From positions 1 through 64,000 of the IMG/VR virus record IMGVR_UViG_3300046534_001361: a stretch of DNA of 64,000 bases, one strand, 5' to 3'. Position numbers and translations under genes: made by a program. The DNA comes from a virus. Each line of letters begins with the position of its first letter. The first letter of the stretch is position 1. The notes under the pieces are model-generated. The model made no database searches. It was not told the origin of the DNA and was given only the letters and a program-made list of their open reading frames with translations. Of the stretch, positions 59,828-64,000 are shown in pieces.

Positions 59828-60073
59828 TTACCCCTCGATCTTATCAGTGTTATTGCTCAAAACTCTGGTATAAATAACTTTCCTATTTACCTGAATTTCA
59901 ATCTCAAGACCCAGATCCTCAAGAATTCTTTTTGTTGGGTTGGCCCTGCCACAGGTTACCGATGAAATAAAGGAAGCTGATACACCAAGATGTTTAGCGT
60001 ACTTACCTTGATTTGAACCGTGGTTGGCAGCAATGTAAATTCTGAGTTCTTTTGCAAAGTTAACTTCTGACAT
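59828..60073 (-). CDS. Cro/CI-like XRE regulator
   Basis: An 81-aa helix-turn-helix protein: QGKYAKHLGVSASFISSVTCGRANP is the HTH, with a short C-terminal strand for dimerisation. Size fits Cro. It faces a divergent promoter region with TGGTTAA direct repeats (60105-60128). It likely represses the plus-strand early genes or itself. Confidence 0.7.
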   Translation of the reverse strand: MSEVNFAKELRIYIAANHGSNQGKYAKHLGVSASFISSVTCGRANPTKRILEDLGLEIEIQVNRKVIYTRVLSNNTDKIEG

Positions 60074-60246
60074 ATTTATTCCTATTTGGTTTTTATATAC
60101 CTTAGCATTTAACCAACAAGTTAACCAGATAATTATTTAATTAATTACAAGAAATGAACTAAAATTTAGTTGTGATTGAGGTTTGACTGTGCTAAGATGG
60201 AATCTAAATAAATTGCTACAACGACAATTAAAACAGGTGAAGAACG
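60074..60246. promoter_or_regulatory. Divergent early control region
   Basis: Between the XRE gene and the plus-strand unit. TGGTTAA direct repeats lie near 60105-60128; plus-strand TTGTGA, 17 bp, TAAGAT or TTGACT, 16 bp, TAAATA are both possible promoters. The exact elements are uncertain. Confidence 0.5.
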
Positions 60247-60903
60247 ATGAACAAATTACAAAAAGAAACGGCAATCGAACTGATGAAAGGCCACCAGGTT
60301 GCTGATCTAATTCAACAGGGAGATTGGTTTAACCCAATTTCCGGCGTAGGCTGCTGTTACGGGTGCATGATGCAAACGGATGATAACGCGCTAGAAAAAG
60401 CAGCGGTATTTATGGGCGTACCCCTTTGGTTCGTTTATCTGTCAGAAGCTGTGTTCGAGGGATTGCCGGAAGAAGATTCTATCTTTTTTCCGGTACAATT
60501 GCTGCAATTGATCCCGGTCGATACCGATTTAACCCCAGTCCTGCATTTAACGGCAATTGCCCGGTTAACGCCGCTAGCGGCGTTAACAACGGGTGAAGTG
60601 AAATCTTGCATCAATGCGGTGATTGATTTACACAAGGATTGGGAGAATGCAACAATTGAAATGTGGAGGGCCGCGCAGAAAGCAGCACACAAAGCATGGT
60701 TAGAATGTCCAGTGTTTACAGCCGCAGAGTCAGCCGCAAAGTCAGCGGCATATTCGGCGGGATTGTCAGCAGAGTCAGTATATTCGGTATGTTCGGGGGC
60801 ATGGTCAGCACTTTCAGCACTTTCAGCACGGGGTTCAGGAGGCATATCGCCAAGGGAACAGGAGCGGGATAATTTATTTGCAGCCCTGCGCAGTATCAGT
60901 TAA
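60247..60903 (+). CDS. Ala/Ser-repeat accessory protein, copy 2
   Basis: A 218-aa inverted paralogue of the gene at 19190-19951, sharing the AGGTGAAGAACG leader and a near-identical first 140 residues (GCCYGCMMQ motif, first 68 identical). It lacks the ~20-residue insertion and has its own SAAKSAAYSA tail. The two copies, 40 kb apart and in opposite orientation, could recombine. Function unknown. Confidence 0.7.
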   Translation: MNKLQKETAIELMKGHQVADLIQQGDWFNPISGVGCCYGCMMQTDDNALEKAAVFMGVPLWFVYLSEAVFEGLPEEDSIFFPVQLLQLIPVDTDLTPVLHLTAIARLTPLAALTTGEVKSCINAVIDLHKDWENATIEMWRAAQKAAHKAWLECPVFTAAESAAKSAAYSAGLSAESVYSVCSGAWSALSALSARGSGGISPREQERDNLFAALRSIS

Positions 60904-60944
60904 ATCTAAATTAAACAATAAATAAATCTAATTCGGTAATTATA

Positions 60945-61166
60945 ATGTTGGTAAATAATTGGAATGAAGTAGTGTTTTTACTTTTGCTGGCTTTTTGTTT
61001 TATGATATTTTTTTTATCTCTTTGTGCATGTGCGTACATTTCATATAAGTCATTTCTTGGTGATCATCAATTCACCTGCCAGGCTGAAAAAAATAGGCAG
61101 GGAGACACTGCAATTATAAAGGTGATGATTCTATTTATTGGAACATTTATTTTAAGCCAAATTTAA
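60945..61166 (+). CDS. Two-TM membrane protein
   Basis: A 73-aa protein with spans near 8-30 and 55-73, connected by a basic loop. Mostly Phe/Leu (VVFLLLLAFCFMIFFLSLCA). No homologue recognised. It follows the accessory gene by 41 bp, so it may share its transcript. Confidence 0.5.
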   Translation: MLVNNWNEVVFLLLLAFCFMIFFLSLCACAYISYKSFLGDHQFTCQAEKNRQGDTAIIKVMILFIGTFILSQI

Positions 61167-61205
61167 ATATATCATTTTCTAGCCCCCTACATAAAGGTGA
61201 TCATC

Positions 61206-61385
61206 ATGGCAACTACATCATTCAACAAAAACTTTGTTGTAACAGATCAAACTAGTATAAAAAACTTAGCAAAAGATCTTCTTACGCCACATAAAATTGT
61301 AATTAATAAACGTGATTATCAAACTGATAAAGTTAAAGGTATCGAACTATTAAAACAACGATTGCTCAGCTTAAAGGCTTGCTAA
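61206..61385 (+). CDS. Hypothetical protein, 59 aa
   Basis: The ATG at 61206 follows AAAGGTGAT. A basic protein with a helical C-terminus (KGIELLKQRLLSLK). Short tail-less antitoxin-like look, but no partner toxin is visible. Function unknown. Confidence 0.45.
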   Translation: MATTSFNKNFVVTDQTSIKNLAKDLLTPHKIVINKRDYQTDKVKGIELLKQRLLSLKAC

Positions 61386-61845
61386 AAGCATTTAATAAAG
61401 AAGTATTTTAAGTTAAACAATAACTCAAAACATAGGGAAATACCTTACTAATGATCAAACGAGACTAAGAACTAATTTGAGGCGTTGATAAAATGATCGT
61501 TTATCCTGGCATCATAGGCACTAGCAAAGGGTCTCGATTATTTTTTAGGTTGCCTGTCTTGAATGACACCTAGTGCGCATAAATCATAAACCCGATAACT
61601 AATTTGAAATAAATAGATTTAAAAATTGCAGTGTTATATAAGTATCTGTATAGTACGTAATGTAAACTAATATAGTATGAACAAACTATATTAATTATAC
61701 AGCATTATATTCCTGCAAATTTCACCTTACGCGAACTTATTAACTTTCAATAAGTCAAAATGTAAAAAACATATACTACCAACATGGAAAGCATAAGAAC
61801 CTTATAGTGGTATGTCATATTTTAAGAATAAATAGAGGATCTAAA
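61386..61845. other. Long noncoding leader with promoter and inverted repeat
   Basis: 460 bp without a supported gene. TTGCAG (61626-61631), 17 bp, TATAGT (61649-61654) is a promoter for the HTH gene. A TAATATAGT/ACTATATTA inverted repeat (61668-61693) lies just downstream, inside the ~190-nt leader, and could be an operator or RNA hairpin. Confidence 0.5.
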
Positions 61846-62139
61846 ATGAAGTCATTCAATAACGCTTTCGAGTTGTTAACAGACGATGTCAAAGAGATAG
61901 AAAACTACACAATGCGTTCAAACATGATGAATGCGATCGTTGATTTAATTAAGGAGAAAGATTGGACACAAAAAGAAGCAGCTAAACACTTAGATGTGTC
62001 ACAGCCGCGCATTAGCAACCTGAAGAACGGGAAAGTAAGTAAGTTTTCAGTTGATATGCTAATAGGGATGTTAGCTAAGCTAGGTTTTACCTTTGAATTT
62101 AACTACACCCCCACAAAGCAAGCCGACATTAATTTATAA
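61846..62139 (+). CDS. HigA-like XRE antitoxin/repressor
   Basis: A 97-aa protein started at the ATG behind GAGGATC (61846). Residues TQKEAAKHLDVSQPRISNLKNGK are a canonical XRE HTH, followed by a GMLAKLGFTFEF dimerisation region as in HigA-type antitoxins. No toxin gene is adjacent, so it may be a phage repressor instead. Confidence 0.65.
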   Translation: MKSFNNAFELLTDDVKEIENYTMRSNMMNAIVDLIKEKDWTQKEAAKHLDVSQPRISNLKNGKVSKFSVDMLIGMLAKLGFTFEFNYTPTKQADINL

Positions 62140-62158
62140 GTAAATAACGGGAATTAAC

Positions 62159-62578
62159 ATGAATAACGAACTTAACAAAAAGTACCTTTTCGCTCTGTGT
62201 GAATTTATAAAAAATAAAGAGGAAATGGAAGAATTCAAATTGGAATCAATACAGTCTGGATTGCTAACTAAACAGGATTGTTCAAATTTTGAGTGCTCTG
62301 ATCAACCACTGCCATTGACTAACTATCCTGGTTCCGTTGAAGGTCCAATGAAAAAAATTACTCATTTTATGGAACTCAACCCGGACTATGCGCACTCCTG
62401 GACGGCCAATATTGCAATGCTGATGTTTGACGAGGGCGTTAGCCATCATTCAGCAAATCAGCGGGCATCTAGGTTTGTTGCTCGCGTGTTTGATTTATCG
62501 TTTATTCCGGAGCAGCCAGAGCGGGCTAACGATAATGCAATAAACACGCCGGCGGTTACAATGGAATTATCCACATAA
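62159..62578 (+). CDS. Hypothetical protein, 139 aa
   Basis: Acidic, helical protein (LCEFIKNKEEMEEFKLES). Second half has WTANIAMLMFDEGVSHHSANQRASRF. No family recognised. It follows the XRE gene by 20 bp. Confidence 0.5.
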   Translation: MNNELNKKYLFALCEFIKNKEEMEEFKLESIQSGLLTKQDCSNFECSDQPLPLTNYPGSVEGPMKKITHFMELNPDYAHSWTANIAMLMFDEGVSHHSANQRASRFVARVFDLSFIPEQPERANDNAINTPAVTMELST

Positions 62579-62629
62579 TTCAAACCAATTAGATTTAAAG
62601 ATTGCATCTTACGGTTAATGTGTTAATAT
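62579..62629 (+). promoter_or_regulatory. Dyad promoter, cassette type (copy g)
   Basis: Dyad (62579-62599), TTGCAT (62602-62607), 16 bp ending TGTGT, TAATAT (62624-62629). This is the rightmost copy and drives the 95-aa gene. Confidence 0.7.
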
Positions 62630-62677
62630 ACCCTCAATGAAGCAAAACATACGTTTTGCGATTTGAGGCCACACAAA

Positions 62678-62965
62678 ATGAATAAAATTGATCAAACTGG
62701 ATTTACAGTGCTGTACACTCAAGAGCAGATTGATACGCTAGTAAATTTTGCTGTAATGTCGGTTTTCATGCCGATATGTCCAAAAATACTTGCCATTCAA
62801 ATGGCACGTTCATGGAGTAGCGAACTTAGCGTCCAACTTGACATGCTTAGCATTGTTGAATACGCGGTAAATATAGGTAAGCTTAATAAAATCTCTTTTA
62901 AATGCAACACCGGATTATCTGTTCGACATATGATTGTGTTGCCAGGATTCCACATTGTTGATTAA
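62678..62965 (+). CDS. Hypothetical protein, 95 aa
   Basis: The ATG at 62678 follows TGAGG (an in-frame TTG at 62663 is inside that site). A soluble helical protein with FAVMSVFMPICPKI. The only cassette gene on the plus strand outside the Imm5-like family. Function unknown. Confidence 0.5.
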   Translation: MNKIDQTGFTVLYTQEQIDTLVNFAVMSVFMPICPKILAIQMARSWSSELSVQLDMLSIVEYAVNIGKLNKISFKCNTGLSVRHMIVLPGFHIVD

Positions 62966-63049
62966 AACACTATTTGATATATAGTGTTTTACTTTATTCG
63001 TTTAGACGGGTTATAAATTTAACGTCAAAAAATAGCGAAGGATGTTAAA

Positions 63050-63223
63050 ATGATTAGAAAAAATATTAAAATCTCAGGAAGAAAAGTTAAAGAATTTAAT
63101 AAAACCCAGCCTGAAATCCATTTAACTAATGAGTATATAAATGGTAGGCAAGTTATGCCCGTAATTAAACAAATTACAGTCAGAGATTGTTTACTGCCAA
63201 AAATTGGTGTTCGATGTGGATAG
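63050..63223 (+). CDS. Hypothetical protein, 57 aa
   Basis: AAGGAT ribosome site at 7 nt. Basic protein (KISGRKVKEFNK) ending RDCLLPKIGVRCG. Its stop overlaps the next gene's possible GTG start. Confidence 0.45.
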   Translation: MIRKNIKISGRKVKEFNKTQPEIHLTNEYINGRQVMPVIKQITVRDCLLPKIGVRCG

Positions 63224-63476
63224 TTTGGTTTTTATTATTTTTCTGTTTACATTGTCATCCACATTAATTGGCCTGGCATTTCTTTTCCTTTTTAAAGAAA
63301 AAATAAATAACGAATCAATGGAGCGTCAAGTTTTTCTTGCTGTAAAGAATGTGATATCTGATTTAAATATAAGGTTTGATGATACTGATCAAATCACAGC
63401 AGTAAATCTTAAAAAGATTCTAATGGATATTGAAAAAGGCAGGGCAGTTGACATAAAGCGATCAGTTAATCGCTGA
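63207..63476 (+). CDS. Single-TM coiled-coil protein, 89 aa
   Basis: A hydrophobic N-terminal helix (VFIIFLFTLSSTLIGLAFLFLF) then a helical charged tail (ESMERQVFLAVKNVIS). Start GTG at 63207 or 63216. It could anchor to the membrane; function unknown. Confidence 0.45.
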   Translation: MFDVDSLVFIIFLFTLSSTLIGLAFLFLFKEKINNESMERQVFLAVKNVISDLNIRFDDTDQITAVNLKKILMDIEKGRAVDIKRSVNR

Positions 63477-63537
63477 TTTAATTAAAGCGCCAGCATACCG
63501 GCGCTAACAACCTACAACTTAACTACAGCTGTCATTA

Positions 63538-63567
63538 ACCTACCATCCTTTAAGTCTAGGATGGTAG
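63538..63567. promoter_or_regulatory. Inverted repeat upstream of 59-aa gene
   Basis: CTACCATCC / GGATGGTAG arms around 10 bp, about 50 bp upstream of the ATG at 63619. It could be an operator or RNA hairpin. Another hairpin (AGCGCC/GGCGCT) lies at about 63486-63505. Confidence 0.4.
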
Positions 63568-63618
63568 GCAGCAATAATTTGTACAGTAAACAATTGTATA
63601 ATAACAGGATAAATTATA

Positions 63619-63798
63619 ATGAGTAAAGCAACAGAATGGTCCGACTACGGTCAGGTAATGTTCGAAGAGAAACATTGGAAGCAAGTTCTAAAAAATAGGT
63701 CGGCTGTCGGTTGTCGTGGTAATGGTCCAGGGTCCACCGAAGAAGCCCTAGACAAGTTGAGAAAAGCCCGAGAAAAAGCCGCCTTTTACCGACGGTAA
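63619..63798 (+). CDS. Hypothetical protein, 59 aa
   Basis: AGGAT ribosome site. A basic protein (NRSAVGCRGNGPGSTEEALDK). It overlaps tail to tail the end of the methyltransferase remnant at 63786. No family recognised. Confidence 0.5.
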   Translation: MSKATEWSDYGQVMFEEKHWKQVLKNRSAVGCRGNGPGSTEEALDKLRKAREKAAFYRR

Positions 63799-64000
63799 TA
63801 CTGAAGTTTTTTAATTAACTGCCTACCGATGTGCTCAGTGTAAATAGGGGGGATAGCCTGAGCCAATTCTTTCTGACCCAGCCAATCAATGCCCATTGCT
63901 GCCTGTGCAAATTTAACGCCGGAAAAATTTCAGACTACATGCATAAATTTCCCCTCTTCAGGTGGCCGCCCCATTTTAACATTTTTTGCGGTATGCTTGT
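63786..64000 (-). pseudogene. C5-methyltransferase-like C-terminus with in-frame stop (partial)
   Basis: Reading leftward from the right edge, the frame gives MGRPPEEGKFMHVV, a TGA (63930-63932), then NFSGVKFAQAAMGIDWLGQ, ELAQAIPPIYTEHIG and a basic end. The IPPxYTExIG string is the conserved C-terminal motif of phage DNA cytosine methyltransferases. The TGA would truncate the protein; it may be a pseudogene, a sequencing error or readthrough. The upstream part lies outside the window. Confidence 0.6.

Overview
The window is most of a tailed-phage genome (free phage or prophage) with a long non-contractile tail, probably infecting a gammaproteobacterium. The head is P22-like (P22-type coat fold, DUF4055-type portal, gp7-like head protein). 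The tail is siphovirus-like: tube, a -1 frameshifted tail-assembly chaperone, a 1142-aa tape measure, and a glycine-rich tail-tip protein. Packaging genes, a DnaC/DnaB replication operon and NinG complete the picture. I saw no rRNA, tRNA, integrase, transposase, CRISPR array or reverse transcriptase. Host assignment is inference from gene content and the AT-leaning sequence.

Layout, left to right. 1-18976 is the minus-strand head and tail module, read right to left: minor head, portal, scaffold, coat, connectors, tube, chaperones, tape measure, tip, fibre; the fibre runs off the left edge. 19190-21969 holds small minus-strand accessory genes. 22123-27550 is a plus-strand block with two paralogous small proteins, a membrane protein, three alanine-rich Imm5-like proteins and an M15 endolysin. 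27551-27793 is a short regulated transcription unit between converging genes. 27794-30596 holds the terminase subunits. 30693-34270 is a run of small cassettes. 34257-38784 is an IbrA/IbrB-like pair with a SNF2-family ATPase, led by a divergent regulator at 39076. 39375-46741 holds accessory and lysis genes: an Acb2/Tad1-type nucleotide sponge, a GNAT acetyltransferase, microproteins, a 3TM holin, a protein carrying a copied tape-measure motif, and a proteasome-like hydrolase. 46914-52153 includes two proteins built of tandem helix-turn-helix-like repeats. 52218-59329 is the replication and recombination region: NinG, DUF1367, MT-A70 methylase, DnaB, DnaC-like loader, O-like initiator with internal iterons, and KilA-N. 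59570-60073 is a Cro/CI-like control region. 60247-63798 holds plus-strand early genes. The right edge has the end of a C5-methyltransferase-like gene with an in-frame stop.

The most unusual feature is a repeated transcription cassette. Seven promoters share one architecture: an about 21-bp TTTAAA-armed dyad, then TTGCA-type -35, a 16-bp spacer ending TGTGT, and TAATAT or TATTAT. Several sit just after a conserved CCCGGC/GCCGGG hairpin that ends the previous gene. They drive four Imm5-like genes and three other small genes, so accessory genes look like interchangeable, co-regulated units. A cassette scar at about 33.85 kb shows that units have been lost or replaced.

Other points of interest are the nine-module HTH-repeat pair (one gene with a G9 tract), the tape-measure mimic beside a proteasome-like enzyme, the IbrAB-SNF2 module with an alpha-CTD-like partner, and a palindrome-controlled short RNA. 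Gene starts were chosen from Shine-Dalgarno spacing and overlaps. Family names come from recognising motifs by eye, not from searches.
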